DNA of 64,000 nucleotides from an uncultured Roseibium sp. (lineage in GTDB: Bacteria > Pseudomonadota > Alphaproteobacteria > Rhizobiales > Stappiaceae): contig NZ_OY769915.1 of the NCBI RefSeq assembly GCF_963669205.1, positions 594,001-658,000 of the forward strand, read 5' to 3'. Within the stretch, counting starts at the first letter, position 1, and the number at the start of each line of letters is the position of its first letter. A program made the position numbers and the translations under genes. Under the pieces are notes generated by a model. The model did not search any database. It was not told the origin of the DNA and saw only the letters and a program-made list of their open reading frames with translations. Shown here piece after piece: positions 1 through 9,023 of the stretch.

Positions 1-402
1 CTGGCCATGTTTGCGGACGGTGAGTTCGACGTCTGCACGCTGTTCTACTCGACATTCGTCTCTGTGATCGCGCAGGAGCCGACAGCTCAGCAGCTCATCC
101 CGGCCAGTTTCGAGGCCAAGGGCGATGGCGAGAGCGACGGGGCTCATCCGGTCTACGAATACGAGCCGGACGAAACGGAGATCCTCGAGGATCTTCTGCC
201 GCGTAACATTTCCGTTCAGGTTTTCCGGGCGCTTCTGGAAAATGCAGCATCCGAGCAGGGCGCGCGCATGTCCGCAATGGACAACGCGACCCGCAACGCC
301 GGCGAGATGATCGACAAGCTGACGATCAACTACAACCGCCAGCGTCAGGCGCAGATCACGACGGAACTGATTGAAATCATCTCGGGCGCCGAGGCGCTCT
401 AG
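1..402 (+). CDS. atpG: ATP synthase F1 gamma subunit, 3' end (partial)
   Basis: This is the C-terminal 133 codons of the gamma subunit, the central rotor stalk of F1 that couples c-ring rotation to catalysis in the beta subunits. The frame is open from base 1 and ends in TAG. The last part carries the conserved C-terminal helix, with residues SAMDNATRNAGEMI followed by LTINYNRQRQAQITTELIEIISGAEAL in shortened form (family signature around NAT-N-A and YN-RQ--IT-E). It lies 122 bp upstream of atpD in the usual atpHAGDC order, so the rest of the operon should lie to the left. The 5' end is outside the window. Confidence 0.97.
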   Translation: MAMFADGEFDVCTLFYSTFVSVIAQEPTAQQLIPASFEAKGDGESDGAHPVYEYEPDETEILEDLLPRNISVQVFRALLENAASEQGARMSAMDNATRNAGEMIDKLTINYNRQRQAQITTELIEIISGAEAL

Positions 403-524
403 AGCATTGTGCGCCCCCGGGCGCAGAGTGCCGGAATACTAACATTGTCGATCGACTCTTGCGCGCGATGTGAAAGACATCGGAAGCAGGTCGATCAAAC
501 GGGATCGAGACGAGGATTAGGGAT

Positions 525-1949
<1,425 letters not shown>

Positions 1950-2045
1950 TTTCAAGATTGATCCGGACGTCCGTCAGGGCGTCCGGTTTTGTTCAAGCAT
2001 GATGGCCCCGCCATCTGAGAAGAAGACTGACAAGGAAGACGCCAC

Positions 2046-2453
2046 ATGGCTGAACTTTTCCAGTTTGAGTTGGTCTCGCCGGAACGCCAGCTCCTGTCCG
2101 AACAGGTCGCGGAAGTCGTCGTTCCCGGTGCCGAAGGTGAATTCGGTGTTCTGAAAGACCACAGTCCTTTCATGTCCAGCATCGCACCCGGCATCCTGAA
2201 GGTTCGCAGCGAAGGCGATTCCTGGGATGAGTACTTCGTGCGCGGCGGATTCGCGGACGTATCTTCGGCCGGATTGACTGTTCTTGCCGAACAGGCCGTA
2301 CCGGTTGCGGAAATCAGCCGCGAGCAACTCGACCAGGCGATCAAGAACGCTGAGGAAGATGTCGCGGACGCAAAGGACGACGCTACGAGCCAGAAGGCGG
2401 ACCGCACGCTTCGCCGGCTGAAAGACGTTGCCGAGGCGTTGAAGCAGGTTTGA
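2046..2453 (+). CDS. atpC: ATP synthase F1 epsilon subunit
   Basis: Small rotor subunit that joins gamma to the c-ring and can inhibit ATP hydrolysis. The 135-residue product begins MAELFQFELVSPERQLLSEQ and has the conserved VPGAEGEFGVL segment of the N-terminal beta-sandwich, followed by the helical C-terminal domain rich in A, D and K. It starts 96 bp after atpD, with GACAAGGAAGACGCC ahead of the ATG. It is the last gene of the operon, and a strong terminator follows 28 bp after its stop. Confidence 0.97.
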   Translation: MAELFQFELVSPERQLLSEQVAEVVVPGAEGEFGVLKDHSPFMSSIAPGILKVRSEGDSWDEYFVRGGFADVSSAGLTVLAEQAVPVAEISREQLDQAIKNAEEDVADAKDDATSQKADRTLRRLKDVAEALKQV

Positions 2454-2480
2454 CGCGTCGGCCGGCAGCTACGAAATTCA

Positions 2481-2508
2481 AACGGCCCCTCGGGGGCCGT
2501 TTTTTTTT
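2481..2508 (+). terminator. Intrinsic terminator of the ATP synthase operon
   Basis: The stem ACGGCCCC / GGGGCCGT (2482-2489 with 2493-2500) is closed by a 3-nt loop and followed by a run of nine T. It lies 28 bp downstream of the atpC stop and clearly ends the atp operon. Confidence 0.93.
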
Positions 2509-2749
2509 GATCTGATTCCGGCGTTCTAACGTACAATGATGTTATTCAAAAACTTGAAGTAAAACTTAAGAACATCACAACAATAGAGTGTTGTTCGGAT
2601 TTCTTATATTTTAAAAATTGCATATTTTGTTAGAAATAACAAAATAACTTTTTCTATTTTATTGAAATACCTATTCTATTTTGGAATTTTTACCTGTAAT
2701 TAATCCGAAGAAGCAAAAATTCCGCTACGGTAATTAGCTGGAGCGGTTC
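2509..2749. promoter_or_regulatory. AT-rich intergenic region with inverted repeat, upstream of the chemoreceptor
   Basis: This 240-bp gap is far richer in A and T than the rest of the window, especially 2570-2710. It holds a perfect inverted repeat TATTTTGTTA-GAAA-TAACAAAATA at 2623-2646 and a weaker one, ACAACA / TGTTGT, at 2577-2594. No gene is seen. It probably contains the promoter of the receptor gene and may be a binding site for a nucleoid protein. The function is inference. Confidence 0.4.
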
Positions 2750-4744
2750 ATGAGCGTCAAAATGAGAGTGCTGCTGGGGTTCGGCATCGTCGCCTGTTTC
2801 CTGGCTTTTTTCGGTACATTTTCCCTGTATCAATTCAACGCGTCGTCCCGTGCGGTCGCAGATCTTGCCGACATGAGCGAGGACGCTCTGCTGGCATCCG
2901 AACTGAACGCGGACATGGCCAAGGCGGTGCGCGCAACACTGCGCTACATTGCCTCCCGTTCGCCCGAGGACCACGCCGAGGCACTGGACTTCATCAATCA
3001 GGTCAAGGCCGGCGGAGAAATCGCGAAGCAGGAAATCGCCAAGCCGGAACGTGTCCGCAACAGGGACATCATCATTGCCGAAATCGGTTCGTTTGAAACT
3101 GCATTGGCAGCCGTATCGACCCTCTATGCGGAGCGTGACGACCTGGTCACGACCAAGCTCGATGTCCTCGGTCCTGAGGTGCGCAAACTGATCACGGAGA
3201 TCAATCGCACGGCAACCGAGGACAACGATCCGGTGACGGCGAATTTCGCTGCCCAGGCGCAGGAGAACCTCCTGCTCGGCCGTCTCTACATGATGAAGTT
3301 CCTGGCATCCAACGAGCAGGCGGATTTCGAGCGTCTCGAGCAAAGCTTCGCGGATTTTGCGGACCGGTTCAAGGCACTTGACGAAAGCGTCGAAAACCCC
3401 CGGCGCCAGGAAATCCTGGCTGAGATCGAGCCGATGATCGTCTCCTATCTCGACGCGGCGCGACGCGTCAGGGACGTAATCTGGGAACGCAACGCGATCA
3501 GGGACGACACGCTCCTTGCCAAGGGCGCGGAGATCAGCCGGCAGGCGACGCTCATGAAGGAAAGTGCAGGGGTGGACGCCGAACTTATCGCCTCTGAAAC
3601 CCAGTCCTACCTGAGCAGCGTCATGTGGCAGGTCGGGATCGCATGTGCGATCACGTTTCTCCTTGCGATCGGTCTAGCCTTCGTAATCGCCAGGGCGATC
3701 ACGAAACCGCTGACCATGCTTGTCGGGGATGCGCAGCAACTTGCGTCCGGCAACACCGAAGTCGCCTTTGCCGAAGCGCAGCGCAAGGACGAGATCGGGG
3801 TGGTCGCAAGATCCATCGCCGGTTTCCGCGACGGAGTGGTCGAGCGTTTGCGGCTCGAAGAGGAACAACAGCAGGAGATGGCTGAGCGCGAGGCGCGCAA
3901 TTCCAGGGTTTCCGAAGCAGTTGTCGAGTTCGAGCAATCAGCCAAGCAGATGCTGGACACGATCACCGCAGCCACCGGAAACCTTCAGAATACCGCGTCC
4001 GCTATGACCGAAACCGCCCGTGGGACCAACGGTCAGGCAACCATGGTTGCCAGCGCGGCGGAGGAAGCAACGACGAATGTGCAGACGGTTGCTGCGGCCG
4101 CAGAGGAGTTGTCGGTGTCGCTAAACGGCGTAACCAGTCAGGTCGGGCATTCCGCCGACATCGCACAAAAGGCCACCGACGATGCCGAGCGCACAAACCG
4201 GCAGATCGCGGGACTCGCCAATGTTGCCGAAGACATCGGCGAAGTGATTTCGCTGATTTCCACGATCGCGGAACAGACCAATCTGCTCGCGCTCAATGCG
4301 ACCATCGAGGCGGCACGGGCCGGTGAGGCCGGCAAGGGATTCGCCGTGGTCGCGGCAGAGGTCAAGGAACTCGCCAGCCAGACCGGAAAGGCAACCGAAG
4401 AAATTTCTTCAAAGATCTCGGCGATCCAGTCGGAAACCCGGGAGGCTGTCGACGGTATTCAGAACATCGCCACGACCATCCAGGAAATAAACACGGTCGC
4501 GAATTCGATCGCGACGGCCGTCGAGCAGCAGACCGACGCGACGGCGGAGATATCCCAAAGCGTCGATCAGGCCTCCCAGGGCACCGCCGAGGTCAGCCAA
4601 AGCATCGTTCAGGTCTCCGAGGCGGCTGCAGAAACGGACAGGGCCGCCGGGACGGTGGTCGAGGCGGCGGAAACGCTGTCGAAGCAATCCGAAGAGATGC
4701 ACGTCGTCATCGAGAAATTCCTCTCGACGGTGAAAGCGGCATAG
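2750..4744 (+). CDS. Methyl-accepting chemotaxis protein
   Basis: Transmembrane chemoreceptor of 664 residues that would signal to CheA/CheW and the flagellar motor. Transmembrane helix 1 is at about residues 7-29. A long, mostly helical periplasmic sensor (about 30-288) follows, in the style of four-helix or helical bimodular receptors. Transmembrane helix 2 is at about 290-312, then a HAMP linker, then the methyl-accepting coiled coil. Its hairpin tip carries the hallmark EQTNLLALNATIEAARAGE near residues 507-525. The C-terminus (EKFLSTVKAA) has no CheR-tethering pentapeptide. The start follows GCTGGAGCGGTTC, a good ribosome-binding site. It stands alone, with no che genes beside it. The ligand cannot be read from the sequence. 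Confidence 0.95.
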   Translation: MSVKMRVLLGFGIVACFLAFFGTFSLYQFNASSRAVADLADMSEDALLASELNADMAKAVRATLRYIASRSPEDHAEALDFINQVKAGGEIAKQEIAKPERVRNRDIIIAEIGSFETALAAVSTLYAERDDLVTTKLDVLGPEVRKLITEINRTATEDNDPVTANFAAQAQENLLLGRLYMMKFLASNEQADFERLEQSFADFADRFKALDESVENPRRQEILAEIEPMIVSYLDAARRVRDVIWERNAIRDDTLLAKGAEISRQATLMKESAGVDAELIASETQSYLSSVMWQVGIACAITFLLAIGLAFVIARAITKPLTMLVGDAQQLASGNTEVAFAEAQRKDEIGVVARSIAGFRDGVVERLRLEEEQQQEMAEREARNSRVSEAVVEFEQSAKQMLDTITAATGNLQNTASAMTETARGTNGQATMVASAAEEATTNVQTVAAAAEELSVSLNGVTSQVGHSADIAQKATDDAERTNRQIAGLANVAEDIGEVISLISTIAEQTNLLALNATIEAARAGEAGKGFAVVAAEVKELASQTGKATEEISSKISAIQSETREAVDGIQNIATTIQEINTVANSIATAVEQQTDATAEISQSVDQASQGTAEVSQSIVQVSEAAAETDRAAGTVVEAAETLSKQSEEMHVVIEKFLSTVKAA

Positions 4745-4812
4745 GTTCGATCCGCTTCTGTCCGGTTTGACCTGAAATGGATCTCGTGCGGCGATCACCA
4801 GTCATTGATCTT

Positions 4813-5026
4813 GTCATTCCGGCTGAAGGGCAGCGGAAGGCCGGAACCCCGTAGCCACCGGATTTTCCGTATTCCATGCATCAACCGCCACATGGCGTAC
4901 TGGGTCCCGGTCTTGCCGCTTGCGCAGCAAACCGGGATGACAAATCCGGGAAACAATTTCGCATCCAGGCCTGGCGACGGCCGGAAGTATGCTGCTTTGT
5001 CTGCGGCACAAGTTCGGCAGTCCTTT
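4813..5026. repeat. REP-type direct repeat, copy 1
   Basis: About 214 bp that recur 360 bp downstream. The best-conserved core runs from GTCATTCCGGCTGAAG through CACATGGCGTACTGGGTCCC to about 4977, and weaker similarity continues to about 5026. The text resembles dispersed REP/BIME-type elements of Rhizobiales, with GTCAT...CCGG ends and alternating hairpins. No credible gene overlaps it. Confidence 0.8.
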
Positions 5027-5172
5027 CCACCCCGGTCATGCCATGGCTCGACCATGGCATCCATGCCGTTTCCGTTCGAAATCCTGAGACGGTGGAGAGA
5101 TCACGGCATGGATTGCAGGGTCAGGCCCTGCAATGACGAAGGTTGGCAAGACCATCTTAGGTCGGGAAACGT
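5027..5172. repeat. Palindromic REP-like unit between the two direct repeats
   Basis: This segment carries a perfect palindrome CCATGGCTCGACCATGG-type core at about 5041-5057 and the paired stretches TGCAGGGTCAGGCCCTGCA at about 5115-5133. These are typical hairpin-forming units of dispersed intergenic repeats. No open frame with coding character is seen. Confidence 0.5.
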
Positions 5173-5387
5173 GTCATTCAGGCTGAAGCGCAGCGGAAGG
5201 TACGAACCCGGTAGCCACCGGATTTTCCGTATTCCATTCATCAACCGCCACATGGCGTACTGGGTCCCGGTCTTGCCGCTTGCGCAGCAAACCGGGACGA
5301 CACATCGGGGAAACAGGTTCGCAAGCAGACCTGGCGTTGCACGGAATTGTTTCGTTTTCGCAGAGACATAAGTTCGACAGCATTTTC
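5173..5387. repeat. REP-type direct repeat, copy 2
   Basis: Second copy of the 4813-5026 unit in the same orientation, at a fixed offset of 360 bp. By eye the first 165 bp are close to 90% identical and the remainder is more diverged. Apparent open frames here run across both copies and are not genes. Confidence 0.8.
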
Positions 5388-5462
5388 TGAACCGGACAGC
5401 GGCGGGTTCGATCCGAAAAGGCTTATCGAATACGAAACTGGTGCTGGACCCAATCGTCCCGA

Positions 5463-8400
5463 TCAGCCGGCGGCAGCGCTGTCTGCCGGACCCGGCTCCA
5501 GATACTTGAAGGCGTTTCTGCCGCTGTTTTTCACGTCATAAAGCGCGATATCCGCGTTCTTTATGATGGCGCTGGCATCGTCACAGCCGGTATTGATCGG
5601 CGACAGCCCGACGCTCACGCCGATCCTGATGGACAGATCGTTGATATTGAAGGGTACCTGGAGCTTGTGCACGATGCGGCTCGCGATGACTTCGGCGACC
5701 TTCCGGTCCGAGCGGTTGAGAATGATGCCGAATTCGTCACCGCCGAGGCGGGCGACGAGGTCGGTGGACCGCACGCAGGATTTCAGCCTTTCGCCGACCT
5801 GTTTCAGGAGCGAGTCACCCGCGTCGTGGCCATAGGTGTCGTTGACCGGCTTGAACTTGTCGAGGTCGAGAAGCATCAGAATGCTCTGCGAGCCGTCATC
5901 CAGTGAGCGCAGGGCCTCGTCCAGCGTCGCGTTGAACAGCGTCCGGTTGGCCAGTCCGGTCAGGGTGTCGTGATGCGCGGCATACTCGATCTTCTGAACC
6001 GCAAGTTCGCTTATGGTCACGTCCTCATGGGTGCCGATCCATCCGCCGCCTGGCAGTGGTGCGTGAACCGCGCTGATGAACTTGCCGCCGGGATGCTTGA
6101 ATTTGGATCTTACGACTTCCCCTGACGAAAGACGGATCAGCAGGTCCCTGACATGTTCGAGCACGTCGCCGTCGAACTCGCCGCGGCGCTTTTCCGCCTC
6201 GATCAGTTCGACAAGTGTCACGCCTTCGCGAACGTCACCCTCGGGCTTGTCGAAGATATCGACATATTGCTTGTTCCAGAGCTTGAGCTGGCCATTTGCA
6301 TCGAAGACGCTCACGCCCTGGCGCATGTTGGCAAGGATGGCCTCCAGCTCCTGCGATCTCAGGCGCGCGCCCCGTTCGTTGTCCGCCAGCTGCTCTTCCA
6401 GTGTTTTCCGGTCCGTGACATCGAAGAAGTTGTAGACGAAGCCTCCGGTTGGAAGCGGGGTTCCCCGGATCTCCAGAAAGGTCCCGTCGGCCGCGCCGCG
6501 AACGTAGCTGTGCGGTTTGTTGCGATCGTAGGATTGGAAAATATCCAGAGCGAGCTGCTCGGGATCGCCGTCGCCGTAGTCTCCGCGTTCCGCGTTGTAT
6601 TTCAGGTAGTCGAGCAGGTGCAATTTCTGATCGACGAAATCCTGCGGGTATCCAAGCAGCCTTGCGAACTCCGTGTTCGCCGAGCCGAGCTGGAAGTTCT
6701 CGTCGTAATAGGCAAAGCCACCGGGAAAATTGTCGAAAATGGCCTGCAGCGTGTCGGCCTGTTCCTTCGTTTCTGTGATATCCGCAAGCGAAACGACAAT
6801 ACCGTCCAGGCCGTGCTCTCCCTGGCTGTCGATCGGTCTCGCATTCACGCGAAGCCATGTTGCCCGGCCCGAGGTTGCCGTCTTCAGACTCGCAACGAGA
6901 TCGGTGACGGCATCGGGATCCCGGATGGCAAGGGCAAGTGGATTGTCGTCACTGATGGCGCCGAGTTCGGCGCAGGCAAGCGCGTGGTCGAGTTCTTCGA
7001 TCTGCAGACCGATGAGGCGTCTGCCCTGATATCCCAGCAGCCTTTCGGCCATCGGGTTCGCCGTCTCGATCGTACCGTCATGCGACAGCAGCAGGATGCC
7101 TTCGCTCACCGCATCGAGCGTCGTCCTCTGAACCGCTTCGGCCTGGCGAATGATGAGTTCGCGCTGTTTGCGTTCCGAGATATCCATCAGGCTGAAAACG
7201 ATCCCGCCATTCGGCAGCGGCATCGACCGCACGTCCAGAACGGTGCCGTCCGCCGTCACCCTCTCAATCTGCTCGGGCTTGCCGCTCATGAATGGATTGA
7301 ATCTGCCCTCGACGATTTCGTCGTGGTTGTCGTCTTCCTGATGTTCCTGCCGGACGGCATACATCATCGTTTCCTTCAGATGCGGGCGTTGCGCAAGGAA
7401 ATCCCCCGGAAGCTTGAACGCGTTCTGGAAGGCATCGTTGTAATTGGCAAGGCGCATCGTCTCGTCGAAGTGAACCATGCCGCCTGGAAAATTGTCGAAG
7501 ACCGCCTTGAGCGTATCTCCCTGGCGTTTCTTTTCCGTGATGTCCGTCAGTGAGAGGACAACGCCGTCGAGGCCGAATTCATTGGAATCGTCGATGGGAG
7601 ACACATTGATGCTGAGCCAGATGCCGGCCGTTTCGTTCCGCCGCTTGACATGAACAACCTTGGCATCGACCCTGGTTGCGGTGTCGAGAACAGTCCGGAC
7701 AAGGGTCTCAGGTTCGAGGCACTGTTTGTCTTCATCGATGAAATCCAGGCCGAGGTCCTGAAACCGCGCGCCTTTGATCTGCTCGACTTCAAATCCGAGA
7801 AGGTCGGCCCCGGCTGCGTTGATCGTCTGAATGCGCCCGGACCTGCCAACCACCACGACACCCTCGGACAGGGTCTGCAGCGTCGCCCGCTTCAGGGCTT
7901 CGGAATAAAGGACTGTCTGCTCGTTTTCCTTCCTGGCCGTGATGTCCTGAAACGCCCCGACCAGCCGGATGACCTCGCCGTCCTCCAGGATCGGCCGGCC
8001 GACGGCACGCACCCAGATGTCACGGCCCTTGGCGGTGACAAAGGGCACCTCCACGTCCCAGGAGATGCCGTTTTCAATTGCGTCCTGCACCGCGGAGGAA
8101 ACTCTTGCGCGACTGTCGGGGGGGTAGAAGGACAGGGCGAAGTCCACCGTCGGCGTGAAGTCAGCCGGAACCTCGTGGATTTCCTTGGTTTTTTCGGTCC
8201 AGGTCAGGATGTTGGTCCGCAGACAGAGCTCCCATCCGCCGACACCCGAGACAGCCGTCACTTCTTCCAGAAGGTCGCTCTCAAGGATCGCCCGCTCATG
8301 TTCGCGGGACGCCTCGCCGAGGGCAGCCTCTTTCTCGTGGCGCAAGCGATGTGCCGATATCAGGCCCTCGACCACCTTGCCGAGCCTGCGCAACTGGTCC

Positions 8401-8828
8401 AGCTGCTGCGCGCTCGGACGTCTTGGCTCGTGATCGATGACGCAGAGTGTGCCCAGCCGGTTCTTGCCGTCGATCGAGAGCGGATAGCCGGCGTAAAAGC
8501 GGATATGGGGAGCGCCCGTGACCAGAGGATTGTCTTTGAACCTTTGGTCTTCCAGCGCATCGGGGACGACAAACAGCTCGTCGGACAGGATCGCGTGCTG
8601 GCAGAAGGACACGTCGCGGGAAGTGCCGTCAACGTCAAGCCCGCAGCGGGCCTTGAACCATTGGTCGTTTTCACCGACCAGGGAGACAAGGGCGATCGGG
8701 CAACCGAAAATCGCGGCGAGCGCATCGACAACGGCATCAAACTCCGGCAGCCGTTCAGATCCGACGATCTGCAGCTCGTCCAGAGCTTTCAAGCGCTCTG
8801 CTTCCGCCGTTTCCAGTGCTGTGCTCAT
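5463..8828 (-). CDS. GAF/multi-PAS diguanylate cyclase
   Basis: Probable cytoplasmic c-di-GMP synthase. From ATG at 8828 the product is 1121 residues. A GAF domain lies at about 25-155, then six PAS-type modules start near 186, 312, 440, 568, 694 and 827, then a GGDEF domain at about 950-1110. The active-site motif GGDEF (about 1029-1033) is intact. An RSTD inhibitory I-site lies five residues upstream, so product inhibition is expected. No EAL domain and no membrane segment is seen. A TTG at 8882 would add 18 residues, but it has no ribosome-binding site, and the ATG aligns with the start of the neighbouring paralogue. PAS modules 2/4 and 3/5 resemble each other, which suggests internal duplication. 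The signal is unknown. Confidence 0.92.
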   Translation of the reverse strand: MSTALETAEAERLKALDELQIVGSERLPEFDAVVDALAAIFGCPIALVSLVGENDQWFKARCGLDVDGTSRDVSFCQHAILSDELFVVPDALEDQRFKDNPLVTGAPHIRFYAGYPLSIDGKNRLGTLCVIDHEPRRPSAQQLDQLRRLGKVVEGLISAHRLRHEKEAALGEASREHERAILESDLLEEVTAVSGVGGWELCLRTNILTWTEKTKEIHEVPADFTPTVDFALSFYPPDSRARVSSAVQDAIENGISWDVEVPFVTAKGRDIWVRAVGRPILEDGEVIRLVGAFQDITARKENEQTVLYSEALKRATLQTLSEGVVVVGRSGRIQTINAAGADLLGFEVEQIKGARFQDLGLDFIDEDKQCLEPETLVRTVLDTATRVDAKVVHVKRRNETAGIWLSINVSPIDDSNEFGLDGVVLSLTDITEKKRQGDTLKAVFDNFPGGMVHFDETMRLANYNDAFQNAFKLPGDFLAQRPHLKETMMYAVRQEHQEDDNHDEIVEGRFNPFMSGKPEQIERVTADGTVLDVRSMPLPNGGIVFSLMDISERKQRELIIRQAEAVQRTTLDAVSEGILLLSHDGTIETANPMAERLLGYQGRRLIGLQIEELDHALACAELGAISDDNPLALAIRDPDAVTDLVASLKTATSGRATWLRVNARPIDSQGEHGLDGIVVSLADITETKEQADTLQAIFDNFPGGFAYYDENFQLGSANTEFARLLGYPQDFVDQKLHLLDYLKYNAERGDYGDGDPEQLALDIFQSYDRNKPHSYVRGAADGTFLEIRGTPLPTGGFVYNFFDVTDRKTLEEQLADNERGARLRSQELEAILANMRQGVSVFDANGQLKLWNKQYVDIFDKPEGDVREGVTLVELIEAEKRRGEFDGDVLEHVRDLLIRLSSGEVVRSKFKHPGGKFISAVHAPLPGGGWIGTHEDVTISELAVQKIEYAAHHDTLTGLANRTLFNATLDEALRSLDDGSQSILMLLDLDKFKPVNDTYGHDAGDSLLKQVGERLKSCVRSTDLVARLGGDEFGIILNRSDRKVAEVIASRIVHKLQVPFNINDLSIRIGVSVGLSPINTGCDDASAIIKNADIALYDVKNSGRNAFKYLEPGPADSAAAG

Positions 8829-9023
8829 GCCGTGCTTCGCTTGTAGGGCAAGACCCAGACCGGTCGCCTGGATTGCCTTCAAGAGTGGGGCAACAAATGC
8901 AACAAATGATTAAGTCGACGGCGTGGCGAGATAAATTTAACGTTACGGCAGTCCGGTTGACAACGGTTCACCACCGAGCCCGCGGCCGTAGATCATGCCG
9001 CATCCGCCGCTTTCCGGGCTCAA

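Noticed and set aside
4805..5371. 188-codon frame through the REP array
   Set aside because: It spans both repeat copies and repeats itself in protein sequence; no start signal.
4813..5387. Possible CRISPR array
   Set aside because: Only two long copies with no short regular repeat-spacer pattern and no cas genes in the window; the same holds for 39101-39543.
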